From Agelaius tricolor (lineage: Eukaryota; Chordata; Aves; Passeriformes; Icteridae): DNA of 64,000 nt. The notes below the pieces were generated by a model. That model did no database searches. It saw only the letters and a program-made list of their open reading frames with translations, and was not told the DNA's origin. Each line of letters begins with the position of its first letter. Positions within the stretch are counted from its first letter, which is position 1. This document shows positions 14,001 through 29,000 of the stretch, in pieces. The position numbers were made by a program, and so were the translations under genes. The stretch is from positions 6,269,501 through 6,333,500 of the forward strand of contig JALJCS010000035.1 of assembly GCA_023055355.1 (NCBI GenBank). Direction: 5' to 3'.

Positions 14001-17000
14001 GCTCCACCTTCAACCATCCACATTTGTTTTTTTCCATTTTAACAAAGCAGCCAGAACTAGGTGTTCCGCTTGTTCCTTTGCATAGTTTTACACAAATTTA
14101 TTATAATGCAGATAGTTTAGGAATTTGGGGGGGGTGGGGCAAGAGTGTCTAATTTTGAAATGCACATTAGACCATTCCATATTCTGTTCATGTATTCCCT
14201 CATCACAGGAGGAAAATGTTACTGACCTGCCTACCAAACCTCCCATTTTCAGCACACCAATTGGTATCTCAAAGTTAAATTTTAAATAGAACAACTGTTT
14301 TGTTTTGAGCCAGTGAACAGAAGATGAGTGTCTAGTACCTCTCCAGGGAACTGCTAACACATAAGAAAAAATAATAAGGTCAGTAAAACCCACACAACTT
14401 TCATGTTTTGCAAAGGACATGGTTTTAACCTACTCTCTTCCCTCCTCTCAGTCTGTTCTTTTGTTTACTGAAACATCTCATCACATTATCCACAGAGGCT
14501 GGAGGGCAAGTAAATTTAAAGGACTGTTCAGTTTCTATTGTTCTGCAGCTGAAAATGAAGCTGATGATAAAGTATGCAAATCTGTAGATCACATACTTCA
14601 GCACAATGCATATAAGCTATAGGAACCAAAAAATAAAATTAAAACCAGAATGTGCAATGCTGCATGGCAACTGAAGATTGACAGAATCATAAGGTTCTAT
14701 GTGCATGTGCTACACATCAATTTCTCCACAGATCCAGGCTATATGTGCCTGTGGTGTCCAAAAAAATCAGAACAGTGGTACCACCATGTAAAGCCCACTC
14801 TCTGCCTCAACTCAGGGTTCCAAGGATAAAAGTTCACAATACTGGAATAGTGTCCACAAGGAAAAGAGTTCCTCACCTTCCCTTCCCATGGGATGGGCAG
14901 CTCCACAGCTGGTGCTGTAGAGTTATAAGAAATGGTGTGTGAATTCCCAATTTCCACAAACTTAATTTGAAGGTTATAGTAATAAATACTGCAGCTTCTT
15001 GAGAAGTAAGCCCACTCTAACCGCTCATCTGCAATAAAACTTTGAAAACTCATTCCAAAACCACTGGGATTTGAACCAGATGGTATTCAAAAATCTTTTC
15101 AATCTAAATGACCCTCAAGCCTTGGCATATCCACGAAGTGCCATTCTGATCCAAAAACTTGTAATGAATTAATGCACTAGAATTCTGAGGCCTCAAAATC
15201 TGATTAGAAGTTCTGCTGTTTTGAGATTATTCCACTGTTGAAATAAAAAGGTTTTAATATTACTGATATTTTAAAATAGACTTAAATGGATTGAATTGCT
15301 CTCCACTCAGCACAATTTTTACTGAAGTTATGCTGGAGGACTGATGATAAATAATTGACTGTGTCTACCCATCTTCAATACAAGCTCCAGTAAATACTTA
15401 GCCATCCATAACCTTTCACTACAGACAATTCGCTCTGCTGCCCATGAAGTCCACAAGTACTTTGAATACAACCAGTTGTTCCTAGGAATACACATCACAA
15501 ACAAAGAGCACTTCAGCATTGTTGTAATTGAACACATTACTCAATTATGATTAGCTGAGGGAATTAAAGATAAACTCAGAACTTGGAAGGATTACCTTAG
15601 TTAACAGCAATTCACAGTTCAGGTGTTAATGATTTTAAGGCACATGTACAAACCAACTACAGCATGCCTTTGAACAAATTACAGAGTGAACATGAAATCA
15701 ATTCCCTTTGACTGCAATGTCTTTCCACCTCATAAAAGTACTCAGATTGGTTTCCTCATAGGGCACGTGACAAGTTTTACAACTGCAGAAGTGTTACAAG
15801 GTTTTTCTACATCTTGAACTTCAGCACTCAGTAAAAGACAATGAACATCCTGGCACTCATTTCAATTTCTACCCTTACAAATACAACCACTCCCAGTGTA
15901 TACAAGCCTGGCACTTGTCACAAACAAATGTGGATATGCCATGTTGGAGATGTTACCTCCCCTAGTTCTGGTGTGGGGGCCAGGCTTGAGTGGAAGAAAG
16001 CTCAGAAGAAGCCCAGGAAGAAGAAGGCTTCTGATGTGATGAATAGGGCTATTCCATATCGTAATCCTTTTTGTACGGTAGGGGTGTGGTGGCCTTGGAA
16101 TGTGCTTTCTCGTACAATGTCACGTCATCATTGGAACATGACAAGAATGGTTGATAGTAGGCCTTAACCAGGTTGAGAGCATCTCCTTTATACCTTCCTT
16201 GCTCTTTCACTCCTCCTTCCTTCTTGTGTCACTGCTTTAGCTCCCCCAGACAGGTTTTAGTAATTCTTTGGCTGTCAGACCAGTCTCGGTGCTACAGACC
16301 CCACTGTTTATCCTGCAGATCCAGCCAGGCTGGGCACAAGCAAGCTCCTCCCTTTGGGAATGTGCACCCAACTGTGTGCATATAGATCTTTCTCTGTACC
16401 AAATAATCTAGATTTATTGAAGTAACATATTTATAGAAACTCCTTGATTCAGTATCAAAGTTCTAGACATCCATGTTTCACCTTTTTTCCTTTCAGTGTT
16501 TGTGGTGAGTTTCTCACCTAAGTAAAAGCACCATTCTCACTGGAGAGCTTGATGCATCTTTATCCATGCACAAGATGTTGTTGCTGGCAGATACATTAGT
16601 ATGTAAAGGTGTTACATCCAGGTTTTACAGATCAAGCTGTTAATGCTCAGCATAAGGCTTTAGAAAAACTATTTGCTTGACTTGATATCCAAAGTTTAAT
16701 CTCACAGACAATGTGACAGCTGCCCATGCTTAGCTATAATTGTAAATAGACAACTCCACTAGCCTTCTCTTCCTGTCCCCTACCCAGGGACTTGCGAGGG
16801 ATATGTTTATCCTAATGAACCTGACAAAGTCCATTCCCAATGCCAGAGCCAGGCTCACTGCTCTGTCACATTGTATCAGTGCAGAACACTGAGAAATTTC
16901 CATGGCCCAATTATGCTCCATTAAATTAAGCCCATATTCTACGTGTCAGGGAAAGATATCGAACGACCTCAGCCTAGTGTTTCCCAAAGGAGAAAAAGAA

Positions 17001-20000
17001 TAACTTCCTTAAAAAGAGAAAAAAGAGGTTTATTTTGGAAACCTGTGCAGAGAGAGGCCACAAGTATTAGTCAATTCTCCAGGAGATCTCAAGTATTGCT
17101 TTGCCTCAGTTTCCCAAATGAATAATAAACATAAAAGCCTTAGCCAAGTCTTTAAAAAGCCAGTGCCATAGTTATGAAGTTATGTCCTTTAGCTCTGCAG
17201 AAAAAAGAAAGTAAGATCCTTTACCTCCTACTCACCAGGTAAAACCACCCTGAATGGTTTGCTCTCAAAGAGGCAGCAGCAGCGCATCATCTCAGCAGCA
17301 AAGGCAAAAAAGCCCTCACAGCTGCAAAAAGCAGACAGTCCTGCTTTAATCCAGGAACGAAAACAAGCCAGATTCTATTAAACAGAACAGATACAAGAGG
17401 CAACGGACAGAATTCCTTTCTAATTCAAAGAGCAAAGACTTGAAGACTTTAATGTTAGACTACCGTAAACCATTCTGCTTTCCAGCATACTGCCCTTGGC
17501 TGTGTAATTGCTTCCTTCATCTAGTCCTTTACAGTCCAAGAAAGATGGAAACAAGATTTTGCATAGTTAGGTTCCAGAAGTTCCACCTCAGGAACTCCAG
17601 CACACTGTTTTGTCACTCATCTCATCTGAGTGTTAAAGCAGAGTATGATCAGCACAAGATCAAAACCCACTGCGAGCACAGGAAAGACAAGGAACCAGAG
17701 CACAGAAGTTAGAACATGTTTAGGCTGTTCCAGCCATTCTGTTCAGACCAAACATTTTATCCTCTTCACTACCTGCTACACCTCACCTTCCAATCTGCCA
17801 TCTCAACTGCTCAGGTTCTTACACCCTAATTTAAAATCAAGCCAGTTAGCGGGAAGGAGGCTTAATGGGATATCCTGCATTCACACCAGCCAGCCCACTG
17901 CCCTCTCCAGAGAGCAGCAAGACAGACACTGATTTAACAGAAGGATCATGGAGGGTTAAAGCCTGTCCCCAGAGCTCTCCCCATCCCGGGTAGCCCTGCT
18001 ATCTCTGCAGCTACAGACACTTCATTGCTGAGCAGGCTGGTGCTGGAATTGCAATGCAGACCCTGTTCCTGGCAGGTTGAGCTCCAAGGAGAACTCCCAG
18101 CTCTCATGACCACACATACACTGTAGAGAGGAATTGATTCAGCTCTCTGGTTCACATCCCTGGTAGAACTCACCAAGGTGACTCAGCTTCAGTAGGTCTT
18201 GGTCCATTAGGATTGAAAATGGGTGACATTCCTGGGGTGCTGAGCCACCACCTTTGCTGGGCAGTGAACTCTAGCAAAGGCAGCCACAGACAGACAGGGA
18301 GGGCTGAAAGGTGGATATTTTGAAGGACATGGATACTGACTCAGGTCAGCAGTTGGAAGAGAAAGACATCCAACTTTGAAATATTCATCAGTGAAGTAAA
18401 GAATAAGGGGGGCTGGGAGGTAGAAGGAAACAAATAATGAAGATGGAAGAGAGAAAAATTGTCAGAAATAAAGACTGCACAAAATGTGCATTGCATCTTT
18501 AACGCGACATCTGTCAAATAAGCATCTTAGAGCTAAAATTAAAAAAAAAATCTTTCTAAATGCTCTGTCCATTATTTAGTCAACTGAAAGTAAAATAATT
18601 GCTATTTCAGTAAGTATCAAAGATGGATCACTTGTAAAGAAACAGTGAAGTGGACTCAGAAGGAAAGAAGTATCCCTTACTAGTAAAGCACGAAAGAAAA
18701 AAGTTTAAGAACCAAGTATTTGATAGAAATATTTGATCCAATAAAACTGATAAACCTAAGTGCTGAAAGGAGATTGGATATCTGCCAAAATACCTTGCAT
18801 TAAAAGAAGAAAGTTACTACACAGATAGAAAGTTTTAGAATTTGTTGGTAGAAAGGGAAGCAGGAAATCACAAAGGGAATGGGGAGTTGGGCATTATTAT
18901 CAGCCAGTCCTTTCCAGTTCCCAGGGATTTCTGTCCCTGAGTCTCAGACATGCACCAGGATACAACATTAAAATATTGACATGCTCAATCCTTTAAAGAG
19001 GTGCATCTTTGCAAGATTCACTCTGGTCTGGAAAACAAAGAATCAAGGAAGCAATCATATTGAAAGTGAGGAGTACAGAAAACAGGAGATCTGACTTTAG
19101 GAGAACAGGAGGTATTGATATGCCATGGTGCACTATAAAATATTTCTTGATGAAGAAAGGATAGTCACCCCAGTAATAGTAAAGCCCAAGGAAACATCTC
19201 TCCCTACACCAAAGAAAGCGTATTTAAGATGTAAAAGAATAAATTGGAATCAAACCAGGAGAGGCTGTTGTCCATTTTGGAGCAAAACTTATGCAGAACA
19301 TGACATTCAGACATATCATGACATGATATGCAGAACATGACATTAGTGTTTCATTGAATTGTGCATTGAATGGTGCCCAATACATTTAATCTTTAATTCT
19401 GTGAAACAGGATTCAATAAAAACCTGTCAGTTCTATTGTGACAGAACCCACAGGTTCGAATTACAATAACTGGAACTCTGCAAGCACCCAATACTCTGAA
19501 GTACTTCCAGAACAAAAGGAGGCCAAACCTCAGGGGCACCATTAAGATTTGTCACTTCTCATTTTATTTAGATTTCCAGTTTTCAACAAATGTTGAAAAC
19601 TATCTAGTTTTCTAGATATTCTAAAGCATTCTAAAGCAGCTACCCAGTAACAAATGTGATTTTTAAATGCATATATATTTATAATTTCAGTAAACATATT
19701 ATTTTTAAGAGCTTCAGAAGTCTTGTCACACAAGAACTACAGACTAGTCATAGTTCCAAGTCACTTTTCAGCTGCTGTCAGCATAAAACACTTAATGTTG
19801 CTGAAAGCATTCAAGATAACCAAATCTGACATCTGTATCTGCTTCCCCTTTCCCCACGTGGGTCTTTTGGACTGGGAGCAGTCAGTATGGCATTGATCTC
19901 TTTGATAGCAATGATCTAAAACCAGCTCTCTGACCTTCCAAAGGCAAAACAAGGAAAGTAAGGAGAACTGTGCTCAAGTGAGACTCTAGATTAATCAGAA

Positions 20001-23000
20001 TAATTCAAAGGACCTAGTGACCTCCTCACTAAAATATGGATATGACTTAGGCAGTAAAACATCCCTGCATGGCAAATGCAACCTCCTAATGAAAACTGAA
20101 GTACTGCAAGTCCTGGTTTTGTGCTTTGCACCCAACTTAAACAGTGTGGTTCTTATTTATTTAAATTAACAAATTCAAACTTTTTCTGTCTTCATCAGCA
20201 AATCCCATTTTCAATAGGTATCCATAAAGTATGGCAGGGAATTTTTTTAATCACAAATCCCAGCAGGCCAGGTTTTGAAAGGATTTTTTCCTTCAATGGT
20301 ACAAAAAAACCAACACAGAAAATTGACAGAAAGAGTTTAAAAATGTAATTTCATTTCTATTTATTTGAAGCCTATTAGTGTATTTTGAAAAATTGCCTGT
20401 GAAATATGGAAGAACAAATTCCTTTTGAAAACTTCTCCATATCCGACAAAGCTATAAAAATGACAGATGTGTAATCAAACATTGAGAAATAGTCACTCAG
20501 ATGTGAATGAGAAAAACTACATCACCAAATGAAGCCTGGTTACAACTCAGGGTACAAACCAAAATATTCAATACTTTTCCCAATTGCTCTCAACACAAGG
20601 TTTTCCACAGATATACATTTTTGCAGATACCCCAAAATCATCTTGATGTAACAACCTACCTCTGTATGTCTTGAATGAAGTGCATTGTATTCCTTCTTGA
20701 GTTCTGCCTCCCGCTCCTCAAGTCTGCTAACTGGAAGAAAAAATAAAAATAAAAGAATTAAAATTAAACTCAGAGTTCTAGTAAGTGAGACTGACTTGCT
20801 TGGGACTAAGCAAACAGATCAGAGTATTCCTAGAAGTGAATAGCACAAAGCAGGATAAAAAGTATGTCAGTGGTTATGTTTTTAAGCTCTTATCACTGAG
20901 CTTTCTAAGTACAACAACAGCAGCACAATATTGCAATTTGCATTCCCCTAAGGAGCCCAAGTCCTATTTTCCCCTGCTGATTGCTAGGCCAGTGAGAGGG
21001 GATTTTTCTGTTCAAGGCCAGCTTACTGCTCACCCCAACCCAGATTGTTTCACATGGAAACTGCGGGAAGAGGCAGAGGCCATGTCACTCAATCCCAGAT
21101 GAAGCCATGTGCTCCAGCTAAGGTCCTACATCAGTTCCCTAAAACACATCCACACAATTTCCAGAGGTGTTTAACCAGGACAAACATAGGAAAGGTATCT
21201 GTTAAAACACGTTCAAGCCCTATGTGGTACAGAAATTAAGGTTTCTGCTGGCATTCACTCACACTTCACTAAGCATTAAAGCAGTAGATTTAAAGAGAGA
21301 AAACATTTGAATACTTCTGTAGGTATTCCAAGATCTAGCAGATTTAGGAGAACTTTAAAATGTAAGTTCTTATTAGAGGGAGATGAAACCAACGAAGCAG
21401 CTCAGTTCATCTGTGCTGTGTTTCAGCCCAGATGAAACTGAGCAGAAACAAACTGTGATCTCCCAATGCAATTAATTGGCAGAAAAAATAACAGAATTCA
21501 GAACCTTCTACACACAACTTATTATTGTGTCATTCAAACACAAAACATTTTTGCTGCTTAGATGTGAATTCTATCTATTCAGGTATTTTTGAACACAATA
21601 TTCATGTGACATAAGCACATGTATCAAATTGTGTAACTGAGCTTATTCTACTTGCTATGTTTAAATATCCCTGGGAAAGTTCAAACTTATAGTTCCATGT
21701 TTCCAGAGAGTCACTGCCAGACACACATTATCTGAAGACAAATGTCAAGACCTTCTCTGCTCTTTGCATGCTTTCGCGTTGCCAGCTGGGTCTCCTGAAA
21801 ATTAATTCTCCATATATCATTTCTTTTTGATCCATATATCTGTATTTTGGCACAGTATTTTATCATAAGTATGTTTTAAAGAAAAAAACTCTTTGCCCAA
21901 GTCAAATGAGTGAACCAAAATACATAACTGTCTACTCACTCAAATTTGTATAAACATTCTGCACTACTAATCTAATCTTGCTCTTATAAGAACATTTCAC
22001 TCCTTGATACAACCTTTTGCAGTCCATCTATAAATATCTGGCCAAAATATTACATCAAATATTATTTATACCATTGCCAGATCTAATGCTTCCATTTCTG
22101 CCCTATTATCAAACAGAACAAAAGCTCTTTGGATCAAATAGCAGGGAAGGCACAAGTATCCATAACACAACATAGAGAAAAATTTATTTTACAGCACAAT
22201 GCATGCATCAAAAAACACATATTTATGCAATGCAGAACACTACTAAACAGAAGAGTTCCATTTATTGTTTTGATGCACAAGATGTTTTAAGTCTCCTTGT
22301 ACATTTGAAGTGCAGTTTTATGGAAGCCTTTGGTAAAACATTAAGAAGCAAGAGTCAGAACTTATAATTAACAAAGCTATGATGTGACAGACCATATTTT
22401 ATACACTATCTTTGCCTGATTAACATCCAAGTAATGAGTTATGAGATGCTAAACAGCTGCCCATCAGAAATACTCAGCAGCTCTCATGTGAGCACACTGT
22501 GCCCAGGCTGTGTACCACAGATCCCAGAGGATCTCCCTTGAAACCTTTCCACTGTGCTAAACCTTCTTTGGGAAAACAGGAGATCAGAAAGTGCTAACGG
22601 TATGACTGATGGACCTTGTACTTGATGAAACCAGCTCCCTCTTCAACAAACAGTGTCCAAGGATCCTCCCCTGCTGCTTTGCGCTGGGTAGTGAAGTCAC
22701 AGTTCAATTCAGCCTCGCCCGGAACTCCCACACAAACCAGGGTGATGCACCCAACACTGTTTAGTGAGTTCATGTCTACACAGTGTAGCCAACTCCAGGG
22801 ATGAATTCTGCAAGTGAATCTGGGAAAGTATTCAACAATACATTTAATGGAGATTAACACTACATCAGGTGTTACCAACACCCTTCTTTGCAGCTGCCCA
22901 AAACCAGCCTTCAGGAAATCCAGAAAAGCATTTCCCACTGTTATGGATACAACACACACTTGCACAGAGGTTGAGGTTCCATAAAGAAGCACACCACTTT

Positions 23001-26000
23001 TTCCATCTGTGAAGAAAGAAAAGCTTTAAATGTTTTTAAACTTTAATGGCCCAGTTATAATAAATAGTTCCTTGAATCAATTCATTGAAGACAAACGTAC
23101 ATGGCTAGTGATGCTGCACAGTCAAGGGGGATATCTCCATGAGATCTGACCACTGTTTTCATTAAGTACAAAGGTTAAAACTATTAAAGGCCCAGAAGAT
23201 GATATAACTGACATTAAGCACTTTCTTCTGGAAGTCATTTCAGGTGTGCAACACTGCTAGAGGTAGAAGTTTCAGCCAGAAGAGGATGTACACTAAGTTA
23301 CATACCCTCAACAGACAGCACAACAGTCCTCAGAACTGGTTTTTCCAATACCTGCAGGATGACATATAGCACCAGAAATCTATTCTACCCAAAATATGCC
23401 TCCCATCAAAATATGATCTTGCAAAAAAAACCAACGGAACACACTTTATTTTTCCAATTAAACATTGTGCAAGAGATCAGATATTCCCCGAGGATCAGAA
23501 ATCACCACCAACTTGATCACAGAGTCAGAAGAATTTTGAGGAAGACTACCAGATTCTCACCCCAAAAACTTTGAGAAACTTAAGTCCCATCAGCAGTAAG
23601 AGGAAACTAAATAGGAGGGCAAAATGCCTTTCACTGGCATCCAGAAACACGTTTTAAACTGAACTGTTGCCAGTTCCATTTTAATACACCAACATACAAA
23701 GGAGTGGAACTCTGGCCCTGATAACACCCCAAGAGGAATGGAGTTGGGTGCTGGCACTGCCTGCCACATGCTGAGCCTGCCAAGTGCCAACCAGACATAG
23801 TTCGTATCAGACTTAAGCAACAATACAAAAAGTTCATCTGATATTTCGGTCTCAGACTTTTTTCCACTCAGATGTCAAATTCTTATGGGTGGATGATAAA
23901 ATTAGTTTGATTATATATATCCTAAAAGCAGAAGTATCCATTGTCTCTGTGCAATGTGTCTTTACAAAGCCTTGTCACATCAAGGAAGACCTTACATTGC
24001 AAGATTACATTGTTTAACATAATACACGTGCAAAATGTAACACGCAACAAAAACATTGCACTACTCACTCTTAGAAGCTTATGTTGAATAAATACAAAGG
24101 TCTTCAAGCATCATAAGTATGAGCATAAAATGCAAATATTCTAATGCTTTTAGGCTGATGAGAAGGCATCCCCCTGAAACATCTCCACAAACTCAAACCC
24201 AAGGTCTAGTGCAAACTTCTCCAGCACTGCCAATGTTCTAACACCTTTAATGACCTGAGATACCAATCTTGATGAAGCTTCTCTCACAGAAAACCAATTA
24301 AGCCTAAAAATGGGATATCAAATGTAATAGTATACGAGAGAAACTGGAGTTTCTGTCTCCTGATAGCATTATGAGGAACTAGGCTGCCAAGCTGCCCACT
24401 CTGCCTGTTCGAAAGTCAGAGCTTACCTCCCAAGTCTGATGGCTTTTACCAAGTTTGGAACACCCTTCATCTGTATGTTGTCCTCTGCCTCAAACTCCTG
24501 ATAAGCCTGAGGGGGAGAAAGAGAAACAGACCTGCTAGAATAGCAAATCCAACCAGTGTGATGCCTTCAAGAGGAATTACAAGTTCTTCCTACACAAGCC
24601 AGGACAGAGATTCAGCTAATTAACAAGCCCTTCCTGGCATCAGGATTGTCTGAAGACTCTCCTTGGACAGCTTTCATCTGGCTCTATTCCTTAATAGAGG
24701 TCCCACACCAAAGTTAAGATATAGATCCAGAAGGACCTTATGACCTCCTAAATAGTCGCCAAAGAACACACACATCACTCGTGGACTGAAAAGGGGACTA
24801 AGCTATCAAACAAGTGTTTAACCTGGAAGTGGTAAGGCCTGCAAATCAAACCAGCACAGAAAACTAATTTGTAAAACAAGTGAAAAATTCAACCCCTTGA
24901 CAAGACCAACATGTTCAAGTAGCTCTTACACTGTGAAATACAGTTCTAGATCTCAGTTTAATAAGTAGAGCACTTGAAATTATGAAGATAATTTAGCTGT
25001 CAAGAATGCTCTGTTGATAGCAAGTATCAACACATGCAGCAGTAATGGTCTTATCCCTGACACTTCTGGACTGTTCAAGTTTGCACTCTGTCTCAGGCAC
25101 ACAAAATCTCTGCAATTTGTTATCAAAAATCCAAAACAAAACTTAAAAAAAAACCCAAAACTCTTTAAACATTCTGCTACAACATTTAATATAAAGACAA
25201 CCACATGCCAGGACATTCCTCACATAGGCTGAAACTCAAACAATCAAAAATACATACCAGAAACTTCTACACAAAATCAAGCCCAAAATTCAACTTCTTG
25301 CCCAGTCACTGCAAAAGAGGTGTTTTACTGAGAAAACATTTGATTGACTGCTTTGCAAACAGTGGGATGCTCCATTTATACATCTGGCTATTGAAGCAAC
25401 TCCCTGTCTGATAAAATCCACATCAAGTCAGTGTGGACACAGAAGCTTTAGCAGACTGGATTTGTTGTAAAAGCCAGTATAAACTCAAGAATGTAAGATT
25501 CTAAAAGAAAAATTTAAAGTAATTTTCTTAAGTTACTGCAGTATTTTGAGCAACAGAATCACTGTAACAACCAAACTCCAGCACATAAACTACAATACTC
25601 CCTTAACTTAAAAACACACATGAGCAGTTAATTATACACCAGTGAATTTCAAGCTCTTCTCACCACTTTTGCTCAGGTATATTAACAGCGAAGCTTAAAG
25701 CAGGCCAATCACTGTTCTAATTTCCTACTCCATTTTATTTTACCCTTGAGTCCTGTAGCTTGGCTCGGTGCCTACCCTGGAGCCAGCTGTACCCCCCTGC
25801 TCCATCTAGTGGGCTGCTGGCTCCCAAAACCACACAGACAGCAGGTCTTTGGGAACAGAGTCGGGAAGCCAGGGAAGGCACAGTGAAACGCACAGTCAGG
25901 ATGAAAGCCTCCCTTTCCAGTGCACCCTGGTACTCACACTTCTTACAGAAGGATTTTTCAGGTGTAGTGACTGACACCTGAGGGACAGTGTAGCAAAGGG

Positions 26001-29000
26001 CAGGGGGAATCTGCCTGGTAAATAAATCTGAGATAATGATTGATATCATCAGAGATGAGGAACATCCACACTGAGAACACACTAGCAAAGAGTTCAGTTC
26101 CACACCCGCTAATCAAGAAATACAGGAACCCAAGCCATTCTGTTCCTCCTTTGCTGGAAATCAGATTAGTTTTACTGCTGTCAGCCTGTGAAAATGAAGT
26201 AGGAACAATCCAGGCTCCCAGTGAACAAACCTGAACTTTTCAACTTCTTTCCAGGACCTATTGAAAAGCTTTCTTGTATTCCTTGAGATACACACCAGTT
26301 GAGCCATCCCTAGAAGCAGGATTTACTGACAGAGCTGTTTCACACCAGTTTAGTTATTCACATCACCATCTGTGCAGATACACAAATCAAGTCTCAAAAC
26401 AACTTTCTGGGAAGTTTCTGTTTCTGTTAAACTTCACAGCTGAAAGTTCACATCAGAGTCTCCCTGTTAACTACAGAGCCACATGAGCTGCATGATATCC
26501 CATGTGCAGAGATCTTAGATATTGGATGCCTTCAGATTATCTAAGAGTGGCTGTCTGCCTGGGTGTACATTACAGCAAAGCTAGTGTCCTGAGAGCTCAG
26601 AGGAAAATCAGATATCAAATACCATCTGCAGAACACTCACAACAAAACCTGGTCTTGCATCTTCACTTGAAGCCAATGAAAGCAGTAGTTCTGTTTAGCT
26701 TCTGAGAAAAACAAATGTTTTTAGGTCAGCTTCCAAAGCATTTGTCTCATATACCAAATAAAACCTTCAGCAAGCAATATCTGGAGAGTATCACCTGACA
26801 TGGAAAATACCATCATCTCAAGAGTTGTGTCACAACATTTACAGCTCCAAAACTCAAGAGTTGTTACTTGGGATTATACTTATTTGAGGTTTTTTTGTTT
26901 CGTTAGGTTTCTTTCACAAATGCTGTTTTTCTCCAAATGTAATCTATCTTGCACACAAAGCTCAGGTTTGATAAAGTCAGGTAAGTAGATATATCTGTTT
27001 TCTTGTCAAATGCAGTGTTTTATTTTGGTTGTACTTTAGCACTAGGCAGATCCAGAAACGGAGCCAAATCTTTCAAGTCCCATAGCCTACCACCTCCATT
27101 AGAAAGCACAGAAAGCACTTCAATCATGGAGACATGGTGTTTTCAGATTCTCTTAATAAATAAGTTACCCCAAGAACGATTCCTCCATAAAGCTTACGCC
27201 AAAGCTGTTCCATTCCTGTAGTAAGTCAATATATACTAGTCATTTTTTATTCCCAAAAGTTTAATTAACTTCTAGCCTGTAATACATAAAGAAAACTGAC
27301 ATTCCCAGAAAGAGGCGAGGAAGGAAACTAAAATAAACCTCTGTAGCCTGCCCGCTCCATCCCCCCACCCCGTCCCCGTCCCCCATCCCCACCCAGAACT
27401 CAGTGGAACATCCCATGAGCTCTGAGAAGATCTTATCCCTTCCTGTAACTGGAGACTGAGCACTCTCCCAGCAGTATCATGTGCATTCACAGAGCACTGC
27501 TGGACAAATGAGCTGTGTATTGCTATTACAAGTTTTTAACAGCCCTCTGTTTTCCAGGTCCAGGGTTGACATCTCAAATATTTTAATGCTGCAAACAAGT
27601 TACAAGTAGAACAAAGGGGTCTCACAACAGCAAAGACTTGAAGTACTGTGGAAGTCAGGTATTTTCAAATTCTTCTAAGAAATACTTAAAAATATATCAC
27701 AGCCTGGCATTGGCCTCAGATACACCACTGCAAAAACAAAATAATGTTATTTACTAAACATCTGGCATTATCATGTCCACAGGTGCCCTCTGCTGCTGAG
27801 AAGGAAAAAATTACATGAATTCTGGGTAAGTCATAAACCCAAAAATAGACATTTGCCAACACTCAGTAAAAGTTTACTATAGACCCACAGCAAGAACTTC
27901 TAAAACCTCTGCCTGTACCAACATCATTCCTAAACAAATCCCCAGGAACTTTCTGCTATTTAACTTGCTTGAGCTTCCACATGGCACAGACTCCAAGAGC
28001 ACAGGCATTGCCCTTCCCCCCTCTCTGTCCAGGTACTGCTGAGAGCCAGGCCACACAAGGGACAGGAGCAACCCGGGAAAAGTTACAGCCAAAAGCAGCT
28101 GTGCAAAATGAGATGAAAAGCTGGATCAAAAAAAAAAAAAAAAAAAAAGCCAAGGAGCTTCATCCGTGCTCTTGATTTGAGCCCATTCCTGCACTCAAAT
28201 AGAAGCTGCAAATCCTTATGCCTCTGCTCTCCTTTAAGCAGTTCTAAAGTTTAATGAATTTATCCCAGAGCGCCACATATTGCACCATTTTTCGCAGCAA
28301 ACTTGACTTAGGCAACCACCACATCCCATCAAGTATCAGGACTAAGTCCCATTTTGCAGGAGTGATAACTCCAGTGCATCTGCTTCCACCGTTCGGGATT
28401 TCATCATCTGCCAGGCTCACAGTCCTTCCAGCAGTGTTTTGCTGTCATCTCCCCCTCTTTCCAACCTCCTCCTAAAAAAGAACAGAGCACTTCAAGGTAG
28501 TTCACTCATGTGGCAGCAACTGTTTCAATTTCTGAGGAGGGGAAAAGAAGTCAGCGAACCAATGAATGGGGCAACTGCTTGACACAAAATAACCTCCTGA
28601 TTTCACTTCAGGAATTTCAAAAGGCAGCTTTATTCTAATCTAAGGGATTGAATACACGGCTAAGGATGGAAGCCCATGGGTAAATTTAAGTGCAAAGAAA
28701 TACTTTTTTTTCTTTTGATTTAGTATGACAATCACTTAGACTGCACAAACAAATACTTAAAATTCAGGACATAATAACCATAACTTCTTGACTGGCATAC
28801 AGATTTAAGCACATACAATCAAGCAGAACTTAACCATGTGACTTAAGAGCTGCCCCAGCTGACAAGTCTTCACTAAATGCTCAGCACTGCCAGTGTTAAA
28901 GAGAATGAGTCAAAACTTTTTAATGGACAAAACTTGTTCTCACAGGCTTTGCTTATTTGAGAAAAAACACACAGAGCACAGGCAGCCTACACGAAGCAAA

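Larger units (their letters stand above)
12328..20659 (-). other. SPAG9: SPAG9 intron 3
   Basis: About 8.3 kb. It contains an (AAAC)n microsatellite (13347-13373), the COX3-derived mitochondrial insert (about 15956-16165), and a palindrome flanked by a 17-bp direct repeat (19291-19344). No SPAG9 exon is missing here, because exons 3 and 4 join in phase. Confidence 0.6.

Noticed and set aside
14870..15030. Exon-like minus-strand stretch ([15 protein letters not shown] to LPIPWEGK) with AG/GT borders in SPAG9 intron 3
   Set aside because: No SPAG9 similarity, no phase-matched partner exon identified, and frames of this length are expected by chance.
15841..16167. 108-codon plus-strand open frame ([11 protein letters not shown]...)
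   Set aside because: Most of it is the antisense of the COX3-derived mitochondrial insert, not a gene.
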